From Mycogone perniciosa (Eukaryota > Ascomycota > Sordariomycetes > Hypocreales > Hypocreaceae): a DNA stretch of 64,000 bases. Position 1 is the first letter of the stretch. Each line of letters begins with the position of its first letter. The notes beneath the pieces are model-generated. The model searched no databases, was not told the DNA's origin, and saw only the letters and a list, made by a program, of their open reading frames with translations. The translations under genes and the position numbers were made by a program. The stretch spans positions 186,001 through 250,000 of the forward strand of contig JAOALB010000041.1 in assembly GCA_025331125.1 (NCBI GenBank). Reading direction: 5' to 3'. Below, piece after piece: positions 1 through 10,567 of the stretch.

Positions 1-1815
1 CACCTTAGCGCGGGCGGGCCCAGGCACATGGCGTCCAGTGGGCAAGCCCCCAATGACGACGGCGCTGAGGCCAATGCATCGCTAGTGCGACGTCGTTCAG
101 GGCAGACGAAAGCTGATGCTGTCCTGGTGAGTTCCATTTCCAGGAACATGCTGCTCGTTTGCTTGCTTCTTGGCTGCACACTGACCCCATTCATCCCTCC
201 AGACTCCGTACGGCGATCAGGCGTCGGGGCCGTATTATTGGTGGATTCGCCACGCATAGCTAACTCATGCGAGGGGGGGCTGACACTCGGTCGCCATGGT
301 GTGTTGTTTTTGTGCGCAAGGCAACAAAAGACATCTTGGAGGTGGACAGACGGCCACGCAACATGGAAACGATGGAAGACTTCGCCTCCAAGCTGAGGAA
401 CTCAACACCGACTCAGAATATCCTAAATATAACCAACCTAAACAAGACATGACGGAAGCCCCCGGAAGGGTAGTGCCGCCGATTTAAACCCATAAATTCC
501 ATTCCTGTGCGTGACAAGTTCCATTCCAAGATGCTAGCGATTCGGCGTATTATTGCAGCTTTACAAGGAATGGCGACAAAGCACCAGCAGAGGCATCTGT
601 GCCCGCCCGCTATTTTTAACTTCGCACCCTGTTTCCAGATTGTCAACGAAGGCATCATGGTGTACTTCGTACCCGACCTTCAATGCACGTGGTCGTGATC
701 GCTGCCTCGTACCCCGTACCTATGGACGGAGTGCATATCGATATCGATGGATGGATGCGGCTGGTTTGCCGCCAAGATGCCATCCATCGCCAGGAAGGCA
801 ACCCTGAGCCAGGTTCTAGGTTCCGGCCGCAGAAGTTAGATCTCTGTCATGTTGTACAACTCCAATTCTCGGGAGGGCAGAGAGTTTCAGCCTCAACCAA
901 TGTGCCGCCGTCCGCCCGCTCTTTTCGCCGCTCAGACCCCGCCGTATGTTGGATGCAGCTTTTTTTCTTTCCTTTGGCAATAGAGCGGAGCACCTGGCCG
1001 TTTTCGAGAGGGGTGGTTGGTATAGTAATATGCGCTCCATCCAGCAGCACTAGGCCAGAAGGCGTGGCGGCAAGTAGACGCCACCAACACCCATGATCGA
1101 CTTGTAGGGCACGGAACGGAGTTCTTGTCAATGACGTCGGGTCCCTGACATTCGCCTCCCTTCCCTTTTTCATCAAAAACGATCCTCCATGTATCTCGAG
1201 TTATTCAGCTCATACCTACAGACGCAGAGCCTAGCCTCCGTGTAGATACAGGTAACAGTAGGTACGAAGTCGGTGCTTCGTGCACATACTTTTGATGCCA
1301 TAATCCCCCCTATTATCAGCCCTACTAGTACCTGGGCAGTTGGGAAATGCTATTCTCACACAAAATATTCGGCAAGTTAGGCTTTCTGAATCATGCCATG
1401 ATCCTACCGGTCTCCCTGCAGTATGAAAGTTTCGGTAGCGTCCTAGTACGTACATACTCCGTACTAGCCTCGTAGTGGCGCCTTTGGGTAGCGGGGCATT
1501 AACAACGCGCCTCCATGTCTCTCCATTGGTCTACGGGTACGGAGTACTGTCTCACTTGCTGACAGGGGAGTTGGGGTTCGAGAGCTCTGGTCGAGTTCCT
1601 CACAAGTTCAGGACTCCACCAAGATCATCCTTATCACTAGGAATGTCACCCGCACCTATTCTTGTCATAAGGGCCTGTTGTTCTTTGCAGCAGCTTTGTG
1701 AGCATACCTTTGTACTACTACCTAGTACCTAGGTATATATGGAGTATGGACTACTCGTATTCACCCAGATGAGACATGAGCGTGGCTGGCGTCCAGAGCG
1801 CGACGTGCGCAGCAT

Positions 1816-1832
1816 ACATGCATGCATGCATA
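1816..1832. repeat. CATG microsatellite
   Basis: Short run of four-base ATGC units in intergenic DNA. It has no evident function. Confidence 0.6.
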
Positions 1833-2662
1833 GAATTGATGCGGGCGGACATGTACTATTATGTACTCCGTAGGTACGAAGTATGTAGGTACTCGTAGTA
1901 TCTCAATCTCAATGATGGGTCTCCGGAGAAGCGATTTGAGATATGCGAGTGTGACCGAGGTGCAGGCAGGCGTCAGATAGCCGATGGCGATATGCGATCT
2001 GGCGCAGGACCTGGGCAAGCTGGGGATGGCCTCAGATTATCTTTTGGCGAATACCAATACTAATACAAAGTACATACGAACACCTTTGCATTTTGACCGG
2101 TATTCTTCTCCCTTGCTTGGCAACCCCATGCGTCCGATATTAGTCTTTATCCATTTTTCCATCTCCCCCCTACTTGGTGTGCTGACTTGCTGAGCCATCC
2201 ATGATTTTCACACAATACCTGTAGTTATCTTCAGGGCTGGAGCCATATGTGACACTCTGATGCTTGTGGCACCATAATCCGAATTCCACTGGGTTGGTTT
2301 TCCTCCATCAAACGGCTTCATGGTCTCTCCACCATCTCGGGCAGGACGTCACAATATGGCGGCTCACTAGGATGAATCATCACTGCTCCTCACCGAGTTT
2401 GCCTACTCCGTTAATCGCCTCTGGCCTCTCATGGCGATGTCTCCAGCCTGCAAGGCACAACCCTGAATCTATCGTGGCGCTAGCCCCAGGCTCCATTCAG
2501 CCACCACGTCAATGACAGGAAGCGTGTGCGACGTGACATGTTGAAGGCCTCCTCTCAAGTGCCAGCCCACGATGGGTTGGATGGCCTGTGTAGTCGGGCG
2601 CTACGCAAATCTTCCACTACTAGTTTGTGCTATCGGCCCCTCTTATGATCGCTGAAGTATTA

Positions 2663-2689
2663 CTCGTCAAGCTCGTCAAGCTCGTCAAA
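2663..2689. repeat. 9-nt tandem triplicate
   Basis: Three head-to-tail copies of CTCGTCAAG, the last one ending in A, in intergenic DNA. Confidence 0.8.
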
Positions 2690-4107
2690 TGGGCTGAGAA
2701 GCAGCTGCAAGGGATTAATTCCAGTTGGTTCCTGTAGCCACAGCGATATGTTACTGGCCACTCGTCTTCTCCACACCATCTAGTCGTCTGCTTGTCCACG
2801 CAATATCAGGAGCTCACAACCGAACATCCGGGACAGTTTGTAGTAGTATGGATGTGCTTACGCCGCTATAGCAGGTACGCGTGGCGACCGATCTACATCC
2901 ATAAGATCGATCCTATTCTCCCTCCCTTCACCGCCAGTTCTCCCCATTTATCATGGCGCTTCGCTCGGATCATCGATGGATCTCATTCTGAGACCCACCA
3001 TAACGCCCATCATGCCTCCAATTTGGCAGTAGTGGTGGGTAAGGACGACGTGCAGCATCTCATCAGATGCATGACCAGTGCCCGAGACTTTTGGCCCCTG
3101 TTCTTTGAAGATGCTAGCACTATTGCTCTGTACCTACATAGATACCATGTGCTGTTCCTGGGGATCTTGCCTTTAGTCTGTTTGCCAGATTATGACATGT
3201 CTCATCACCATATTTAGGTATATTACTCGTACGTCCATTACATGGATTGATTGAACTTCGACTCTACGAGTACGTTGTACCCCATGGCCTGACTCTACCA
3301 GGACTTCTAGCCGCTTTACCTTTTTTAGGCTTGACTCTAAATTCTCATCTTTCTGTTCCGTTCAACCCGTTCGCCCCGTTCAACCCTCTGCATCCTCCGA
3401 CGATGACAATCTGGAATTCTTGGACGCTACCTATACTTAGCCTCTTTCTCCCACTAACCACCGAGCTAGTATCTTCCTTTTGACTTACCCAGCCTGCAGT
3501 CATAACAGCGGTGTGAAATATGGGCTCTAACCTTACACTAACTTGACGTTTGGTTTTGGATTGATGTTCAACCGACCTTGGCTTGTTGATGTGATGGCCT
3601 CACCTGGAAACTAATTTGGAATCCGGCCTCTTCACGGTGTAGTGGCCCAATAGTAGCTAAATCTGGATGACAGGAGCCATTTGAAGTCTCAGTATCCTCC
3701 TCACCTTGTTCATCTGACATCATATGGATGTCGCGGGCTTTGTGCTATATGTGGAGAGACAACCTGCTCCCCTAAACTGCCAACTAGTGTATCATGGCAT
3801 CTATGTAAATATGTTGCAAAGCTTCCGAGCGTGTGTGCCTTGATATCATCCTCATTCAAAGGTGATGCTCAAGCTAAGCCCCAAAACATTCTCTCCCAAG
3901 TCTTTATCAAGCTCATTCATTATCAAGTCAATAAACACAAAGTATACATCATTTAATACAGGAGTTGCCACAAACTCCGAAGAATCCGTCTTTTGCTGAG
4001 ATAGGGCCTTCTGTCCCAGTATAACACCTATTTGCCCCTTAACATACATCCACGCAGGCGGCCTCAGATGCTTGCATTACTATTATGCACTGCCGTTTTC
4101 CCCGGGG

Positions 4108-6033
4108 TTATACATCCAGCATACTCCGCACTTGTTGAGGCGGGGCTGTGATAGAGTTAGTTGTGCCTGTGCTATTGTCCCTTCTGGGAGTAGTTGGCCG
4201 ACCCGAATGGCTTGACCGTCCTCGGCCATCATCCCTATATGGCGGCGGAGGGCCATCCTGCGTAAGCTCGGCAGTGCGCCGGGCTCTCTCGGCATCGGTA
4301 TTGCTGTGGAAGAGAACGCCGGCAAAAGACTCTACCGTCCGCTCTGTTTGTCGTCGTTCAGACTTTCCTGTGTAGCGGAGAGGTGCCGCTGATGTACTAG
4401 ATGTGATGCTCTTCACACCTGCTCTATCAACCCGAGGATTAGACGAACCCGTTTGCCGCATGCTACCCAGCTCGATATTGTCGTCGTTGATAGCCGACAT
4501 CTCGGCTTCCAGTCGTGCGTGTCTCTCCATATCATCCTCTACCCGGCGGCCCGTGCCCCTTTGTCCTCCAACCTCGCTGACGTTGTTCGAAATCTTGTCA
4601 CGTAGTGTGGCCAAGTGTTCGCCCCTGACCCGCCGCCACCAGGCCGGCTTCTTGACAATTCCGAGCTCTCGGTTAATGTTATCACCACGATCTCGTCTCT
4701 GCATAATCAGTGTCTTGTCCTCATTTGGAGTTGCAAAGCCATATGCGATTTGGATATAGAGAATCAAGAGCGATGGACCATAGCCCCACGCAAATATGGC
4801 GGGCACAATTCCACCATATCGCATGACGGAGAAGGTCCAATCAAATGATATTAGTGCCTGGTATGCAATGAGAGAGAGGGAGATGGGAATGACCAAAACA
4901 AAGCGTAGGGGAACAGCTTTTGCAAAGCCTATGACCCGATTAAATATTCCACGATGACGGGGTTTATAGTGGGCAACTGAATGACGGAGGGAAAAGCATA
5001 TGGTAAGCCAGGCGACGACGAGGCAAAAGGCACCAACTTTGAAACGGGCACCAGTGGCGGTTGGAATGGCTTCTGCAATGGTCTGGTCTGGGGAGCGTTG
5101 CAGTTGGACAAAAGTCCAGCTTCTTGGACACACGAGGAAGAAGTTCTGGAGAGACAAATCAGCGATCTCGGCACAACTTTAAGAAAATAGGTGTGAGGTG
5201 CTTGGACTTACCATCCAAACCCAGAAATAGAACCATAGGGGCATCCAGAACTCAATTTGGGAACGCCTGTCGGTTTGAGAGAGAGAAAAGGGGTCAGGGT
5301 CAACGAATTGTCTTTCTTGCCAACTACCCCAGTGTCTAACTGCTTCCCAGACAAGCGCCAAGGTTCCCTGGCAAATGAGGAACCAGAAGAAGGAGGTAAC
5401 TATAATAGGAAGTTCTTGGACATGGTATCGATCAATGTCAACGTTGGTGAAGAGACTGATCAAAGCACAAGCGGAGACGAAACAACCCCAATACCACTGC
5501 CAGCGGCGTCCGATGGGATAGAAGCGCCTTTCCTTGGGTAGATATAGTTTTCCGTGCTTGGCAAGGACGGTAATCGTAAGCACGAGAGCAAGGCCGAAGG
5601 CGGCAGCGAAGCCAATTCCCGTATACCCTCGAGTGCTAATTGGGTCGACGGCGCTGTAGCATGAGGTCGCGTTGATAAAGCTGCCATTGGTGTAGAGGAG
5701 GACCGGCTGATAGGGTCTGTAGGTGAGCCAGCAGTTGGAGCCATTGGAAAGGGTGCCATTGTTATAGTAGGTGTAGTTCCAGTGCTCGAGAGTAGTAAGG
5801 TTGAAGTGTACACCTCCGAAGACGGTATCAGTGCTGTTGTCGCCGTCCGGGAAGGGCAGGAGATCTCGAGTGTCGAAGACGTGGTGAGCTGCCATCTCGC
5901 CGGGCGCCGGGCTGGAAACCAGTCCGTTGATGTCGTATTCGCAATTGACGCGCTCTCGTAAAGTCTTGATCGGTATAGATATATTATCTCGAACCGTCCG
6001 GGAGTCAATGTAGCACGTCGACGGCGCGATCAA
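4108..6033 (-). CDS. DUF2434-type fungal polytopic membrane protein, 5' end unresolved
   Basis: Two exons join in phase 0: 6033-5212 and 5145-4108, with a 66-nt GT-AG intron (donor GTAAGT). Together they give about 619 residues. The order is an N-glycosylation-rich, probably extracytoplasmic N-terminus (about residues 1-135, many N-x-S/T sites), then seven hydrophobic segments, then a hydrophilic Ser/Arg-rich tail of about 200 residues with a PPPPY motif. The pattern matches the fungal DUF2434 family (recalled, not searched), which has no assigned function. The conserved-looking N-terminus has no ATG: the open frame begins just after a TAA near 6044 and the first codon that could serve is a TTG at 6033. 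The first in-frame ATG is at 5895, residue 47 of this model. The true start is therefore open. It is divergent from COG5. Confidence 0.75.
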
Positions 6034-6588
6034 GGCCGGATTTTAGACGTTAAGGACGGCGAGAAGAAGAGCAAAGACAGGAGAAACATGGAGGCATGGA
6101 AGGGAGATAAAACAGCAGGAACTGATGAGGCGTCTTGATGGCAAAGACGTTGAGATTTGCTGCCGGGCGTGCCGGTGCCGGTGCTGTGTCGCCGAAAAAC
6201 CCGCGATACGTCTGAACTTCTTCACAGTAAGAAACAGTGTAAGACCTTTGACTTCCGCACAGGCCGATGACCTCACTCATCTGCAGCCCGGGAGGCGACG
6301 AAAAGCCCGAAAACGGTGATTTGCAGTGCTGCTTGCCTGCATAAGGATAGTAAGACCGTCCAGCCATACTCACCTGTCCGGCTGTGCCGACACAGTGCGG
6401 GGCGGCTCATTTGACCTCCACACTAAAACGCTCCTCCAAAGACCCCAAGGATCAAACCATTCGAGCTGCATCGCCTCCGCGATCTCTCACCAATCTGCGA
6501 CAGAGCGACGCATTGGAATTGAAGACAACCACTACTTAGTTGCTAGTGCTTCAGCTATTATATCCCTATTTATTCCGATCCCCGTGAG
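6034..6588. other. Divergent intergenic region, DUF2434 gene / COG5
   Basis: This 555-nt stretch separates two outward-pointing genes and must hold both promoters. Its minus-strand frames do not splice cleanly into the DUF2434 frame, so I see no extra exon with confidence. Confidence 0.6.
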
Positions 6589-7917
6589 ATGGCGGCCACA
6601 CCAGTGAGCCCTCCCCCTCTCGACGAACCATCGTATATCGACTATGAGGCCTTCCTTTCTCCCGACTTCGCCCCCGCGTCGTTTGCAAACTCTTTGGTCG
6701 TTACCACAAACAACCCCAATGACTCTCCGCTAGATCTCTCCACGCCCTTGTCTCGCGTTCTCTTCGACGCCCAAGAGATCGACTCCCATATTGACCTCCT
6801 CACGACCCGATCCGCCGTCCCCTTACTCCAATACACCCAATCACAAACCAATGCCAGCAAGCGCATCATTTCTGAGCTCGATACGCAGATAAAGAGCCTT
6901 AATGACAGTTATAAACAGCTAGAGAAGGACGTTATCAACAAGCATGCTGAAGCTGAGGAGGTTCGCCAGGTAGCACTGCGATTGTGGGAGACGCTGAGGT
7001 TGGGTCGGTCCGTGGGAAGATGCCTGCAGTTGGGGAGACAACTTGAGCTTCAACTCTCTGAGCTGGGTGGCTCCAGTGCCGCCAAAGAAGACCACGGTGC
7101 TCTGGTTCGATGCTCATACACGATTTTATCTTTACGTGAGATATTAGACAACAACGCTCCAGGAGGAGAGGGTCATAGACTTGACAAGATCGATGCGATC
7201 CGAAGCCTACAAGACAATGTCATTGTGCCCACCGAGCGATCTGTCCGCGAGGTCTCGGAGCGCTTTATTCGCGAATTTTCCATCCCGGGTAATATGGCAT
7301 TCACACAAGGCGAGGAAGCGCGAGCGAAGCTTGTGTCCGCCATGACGGCTCTCTACCTATTATCGCCAACTTTGGGTATCAAGTCTGACAAATGGGCGCC
7401 ACGACTGTTACTCCAAGCTCTCGACACCTACATTCGTTCTTCGTTGCAGACCAGCGTCACGTCCTTGTCGCGATCCTTGGGACAGCTTCCTACTCTGGAC
7501 AAAGCCCTCACCGAGGTCACGTCTAAATGTCAAAACATCATCTCACTCGAGCTTATCCTCGAGGCTACCAAGCCTCCTTCCCATCCTCTGCTGCCAAAAT
7601 CTTCACAACAAAAACAGCACAATCTCATCCAACCCCTACTCTCCCATCTCGAAACGGGTTCCCTTGCCTCCTATTTTTGGCGCACAACAGCCAGTAGCAT
7701 TGCCGCGCGTGTCCAGGAAATTATTAACCGGGGCGGTGTTGTCGCGCGAACGCTTCGCTCTAACAAGAACGTCGTGGGGGACGCGATTCGGCAAGCTGTC
7801 ATCAAGGGATCCCAACCACCAAATGCGCTGTCAAGTGGGAAAAGAAAGGCCAAGGTGGAAGCAAACTGGGACCGTGAAATTGCTGTCATGGTAGGAAGCG
7901 TGAACAACCTACGATGA
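6589..7917 (+). CDS. COG5: Conserved oligomeric Golgi complex subunit 5
   Basis: Single uninterrupted exon of 442 residues, starting at the first in-frame ATG. The N-terminus (YIDYEAFLSPDF, then NNPNDSPLDLSTPLSRVLF) is characteristic of fungal COG5. It is followed by a long amphipathic helical region (about residues 55-165) that can form the coiled coil used for complex assembly, and a C-terminal helical part. COG5 is a lobe B subunit of the eight-subunit COG tether, which holds retrograde vesicles at the Golgi and keeps glycosyltransferases in place. Fungal COG5 proteins are about this length and much shorter than the human one. The next gene starts 407 nt downstream on the same strand. Confidence 0.9.
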   Translation: MAATPVSPPPLDEPSYIDYEAFLSPDFAPASFANSLVVTTNNPNDSPLDLSTPLSRVLFDAQEIDSHIDLLTTRSAVPLLQYTQSQTNASKRIISELDTQIKSLNDSYKQLEKDVINKHAEAEEVRQVALRLWETLRLGRSVGRCLQLGRQLELQLSELGGSSAAKEDHGALVRCSYTILSLREILDNNAPGGEGHRLDKIDAIRSLQDNVIVPTERSVREVSERFIREFSIPGNMAFTQGEEARAKLVSAMTALYLLSPTLGIKSDKWAPRLLLQALDTYIRSSLQTSVTSLSRSLGQLPTLDKALTEVTSKCQNIISLELILEATKPPSHPLLPKSSQQKQHNLIQPLLSHLETGSLASYFWRTTASSIAARVQEIINRGGVVARTLRSNKNVVGDAIRQAVIKGSQPPNALSSGKRKAKVEANWDREIAVMVGSVNNLR

Positions 7918-8324
7918 CATTTTATCAATACATCAGGAGACAATGGGGAAAGCAATGATACAGTATTTCTATATAGAGGCCCAGCCATTGAAGACTTGGC
8001 TCTTGATATGCCTTCATACTCAGCGAAGTATAATATGCCTTTGGAGCTCTGCAAAGATCGTACAGCTTGCGGAGTTTCGCACGGAGCTCTGAGTTTGAAA
8101 CGATCGGCCTCTCCGGGTGGGGCAAACTATCCCCGCCTTTTGCTGTTTCACACACAGTGTATTACAGAGTATCTCCACACGCCTTTCTGCGTATGTACAT
8201 AGTACTCGTACGGAGTAGTAGTAGTAGAACTACGGAGTACTTCTACTTCGTATACATTACAGAATAATACTACCTCTTCATTTTCAAATTGACATTCGCC
8301 CGGCTGAGGGCCATCCTTTACGAA
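7918..8324. other. Intergenic region with palindromic motifs
   Basis: This is the 3' flank of COG5 and the promoter of the gelsolin-repeat gene. It contains a cluster of TACGGAGTA/TACTTCGTA words at 8203-8254. No further gene is seen. Confidence 0.6.
8203..8254. repeat. Cluster of TACGGAGTA-type palindromic words
   Basis: Within about 50 nt are GTACTCGTACGGAGTA, a TAG-rich spacer, TACGGAGTAC and TACTTCGTA. The same words recur in most other intergenic regions of the window. Confidence 0.75.
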
Positions 8325-9539
8325 ATGGCGCCGCATCAGGGTCTAGTGCATCCTAAGGAGTATGACATCAAGGACAGTAACGTCGAGCTCATCGGTTCTG
8401 AAATCGATCATCGCGTCAAATACCATTCAGCCACCACAGAACCGGCCTGGAACAACGGTGGCATTGGTAAAGCACCAGGTCTGTATATCTGGCGCATAGA
8501 GAATTTCGAGGTAGTACCTTGGCCCAAGGAAAAGTATGGGCAGTTTTACGATGGCGATAGCTTTGTCGTCTTGAACTCTGTCAAGGTGGGCATCCAGGGC
8601 GGCAATGAAAGGCTGGTTCATGACATATTCTTTTGGCTTGGCAGCCATACAACACAGGATGAGGCGGGAACCGCTGCGTACAAGACCGTCGAGCTGGATG
8701 AGTTCCTCAATGGCTCGGCGACTCAGCACCGCGAGATTCAGGAATCGCCATCAGAGGACTTCTTAGGCTTGTTTCCTCGCATCTCCATAAGGTCTGGTGG
8801 TGTGCGTTCTGGCTTCCATCGTGTCGAGGAGGCAACGAAGGAGGATATACTCACTCTACTACGAGTTTTCACAAACCCAGCCGCCGGACACGGAAGCAAA
8901 GGCGTGGTGGTTCATGAAGTTGAACCAATCTGGCGCAGCCTTGATGACGGGGATGTCTTCATTCTTGACTCGGGCGACAAGATCTGGGTGTGGCAAGGCC
9001 GGAACTGCAGCCCTATGGAGAAAGCCAAGGCGGCGCAGGTGGTTCACGACATGACACTTACGAAGCACGTCGATGTGGAGGTCCTGTCACAGACAGAGGG
9101 TCGCGCGCGGCGGGTCATCGAGCTTCTCGGTGGCAATGATTCGACACCTCGTGATGGGCTCCAGAAGAGGCGACCAGTTGTGTCAAGGGCAATGTCTAGC
9201 ACGGAGCCCGCGGGGTCGGCAGGTCGGCCAAGACGGCTATTCCGTCTCAGTGATGCAACTGGCCAGCTATCTTTTGACCTTGTCAAAGAGGGTCATGTCA
9301 CCGGCACTGATTTGGATGGCAACGATGTGTTTCTGTTTGATGATGCCGGCAAGGCCATCTGGGTTTGGGAAGGTCAGAGAGCTAGTCGAGCAGAAAAGGC
9401 TCAGTGGTTACAAGTGGCACAAGCATATCTCCGCCATCTTCAGTCAAGTGGGATAGATGAGGACGCTCACTTGGCACCGGTCGGTAAAGTCTTGCAGGGC
9501 TATGAGAGCCACGGATTTATGAAGGCGATTGAAGTTTGA
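8325..9539 (+). CDS. Gelsolin-repeat actin-binding protein (fragmin/severin-like)
   Basis: Single exon of 404 residues. The frame is open further upstream, but the first ATG is at 8325 (MAPHQGLVHP). Three gelsolin-type repeats are visible: about residues 45-160 (LYIWRIENFEVVPWP, FYDGDSFVVLNS, DIFFWLGSHTTQDEAGTAA), about 170-265 (DGDVFILDSGDKIWVWQG) and about 300-400 (DVFLFDDAGKAIWVWEGQ). The DxF-x5-6-IWVW-G pattern with following E-K-A is the family hallmark. Such three-repeat proteins sever or cap actin filaments, usually under calcium control; that activity is family knowledge, not shown here. The protein should be cytosolic. The short palindrome cluster upstream lies in its presumed promoter. 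Confidence 0.88.
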   Translation: MAPHQGLVHPKEYDIKDSNVELIGSEIDHRVKYHSATTEPAWNNGGIGKAPGLYIWRIENFEVVPWPKEKYGQFYDGDSFVVLNSVKVGIQGGNERLVHDIFFWLGSHTTQDEAGTAAYKTVELDEFLNGSATQHREIQESPSEDFLGLFPRISIRSGGVRSGFHRVEEATKEDILTLLRVFTNPAAGHGSKGVVVHEVEPIWRSLDDGDVFILDSGDKIWVWQGRNCSPMEKAKAAQVVHDMTLTKHVDVEVLSQTEGRARRVIELLGGNDSTPRDGLQKRRPVVSRAMSSTEPAGSAGRPRRLFRLSDATGQLSFDLVKEGHVTGTDLDGNDVFLFDDAGKAIWVWEGQRASRAEKAQWLQVAQAYLRHLQSSGIDEDAHLAPVGKVLQGYESHGFMKAIEV

Positions 9540-9596
9540 ATTTATACATGCAAGTGAGGTGACCATATATAATATGAATGGAGATAATTTAGGCAC

Positions 9597-10032
9597 TCAA
9601 AGACCCGCGAGCTTGCATGCCGGAGCACCTTCTGGTATTGGCATCTTGGCTGATCTTGCGTAAATATGTTTAACCCCGTCCAGACTGAGTTCTTCCAAAC
9701 ACCCGCCCTTGACTGACGGTATCGGCTCCGAGCTCCCATCGGGTAGGACGCTCCTATGTATTAATCTGACACCGCAGTTTTTGCTAAAGTAACACTCAAG
9801 TGTGTTGCCCGCATCAGTCGGTCGTTTCCATACACCGATATTAGGCTGTAGGTGTTCCAGAAAGGGCAGCATGCCCTCAATAGGGAAGAGAGCAGAGACA
9901 CCAAAGGCTGAAGATGACTGCCTCCGACATTTGAGGCAGTGGCATATGTAAACTTCGAGTGGTTTGGGGAGAGCGGCATGGAAAGAGATGGTGCGGCATT
10001 GACACTCACTGAATCTTCGAATTGGTGCTCAT
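9597..10032 (-). pseudogene. GFA-type (glutathione-dependent formaldehyde-activating-like) zinc protein, probably decayed
   Basis: The frame from about 10007 to 9597 encodes about 136 residues of a clear GFA/CENP-V fold: ECQCRTISF, ICHCLKCRRQSSSAFG, then GNTLECYFSKNCGVRLIH and a C-terminal KMPIPEGA. Two defects stand out. First, no ATG lies in this frame: the only nearby start (ATG at 10032, MSTNSKIQ) is in another frame and abuts the first zinc motif directly, as a small frameshift would leave it. Second, the third zinc motif reads YFSKNCG where the family has YFCxxCG, one base from cysteine (AGC for TGC). The alternative is an unseen 5' exon spliced at a TCAG acceptor ending at 10009, which would make it a live gene. 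Substrate unknown. Confidence 0.6.
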
Positions 10033-10567
10033 ATCGGATGGAGATGTTGCGAGTAATTGATGACATGATGATCTGAATAGCGATGGTGAGGATGAGTTTT
10101 GAGTTTGCATCTTTTCAGAGCAGTCACAGCATCGGAAACTTTTCAGGCGCTCATGACAAGGATAAATGCAGCGCAAATGAAGATACGGAAACGCAGTGGG
10201 ATTATTCACATCCTCTGTCACAACAACATTTACTCAATCTGAATCAGCATTATGACCAACGAATAGAGATGGGTTCCCTCTTCTCTTGAACTCAAACAAA
10301 GAATCATGAAAGCTGTTATGATTAAAATGAGGCGCAGTGCGAGAATCTGTCTCTTGCATTCTTCCCAAGATGGAATAGTGGGGCTTGTCCTTGGCTTTGG
10401 TGAGTGACGTATGGCCGACGAACAACTACGAGAGTACGCGCCTCAAGACCCTGAGACTTCCAAACATCCAACCTCATACGTTGAGTAACCGCCGCCACAA
10501 TGGCCCTCAATCTAGCCTGACATACGAAGTACAGCCCGCACTCCTCTCTACCGCCTAAATAATCATA
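10033..10567. other. Divergent intergenic region
   Basis: This 535-nt stretch lies between the GFA-like remnant and the Rrt8/EI24-type gene. One palindromic word (TACGAAGTA) occurs near 10525. A 5' exon of the GFA-like gene could hide at 10033-10221 but I cannot fix donor or start. Confidence 0.5.

Larger units (their letters stand above)
1..4107. other. Intergenic stretch without a supportable gene
   Basis: I see no protein family, splice chain or RNA gene here on either strand. Open frames exist (for example an ATG frame from 28 to 396) but their products are low-complexity or unrecognisable and are not continued by plausible exons. The stretch carries scattered TACTCCGTA/TACGAAGTA-type palindromic words near 1450, 1536 and 1860-1890, a CATG run near 1816, and a 9-nt triplicate at 2663. 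It may hold the 3' flank of the gene that ends at 4108 and regulatory DNA of a gene to the left of the window. Confidence 0.6.

Noticed and set aside
2792..3217. 141-residue plus-strand frame in the left intergenic region
   Set aside because: It has no ATG at its start, no recognisable domain and composition like surrounding non-coding DNA.
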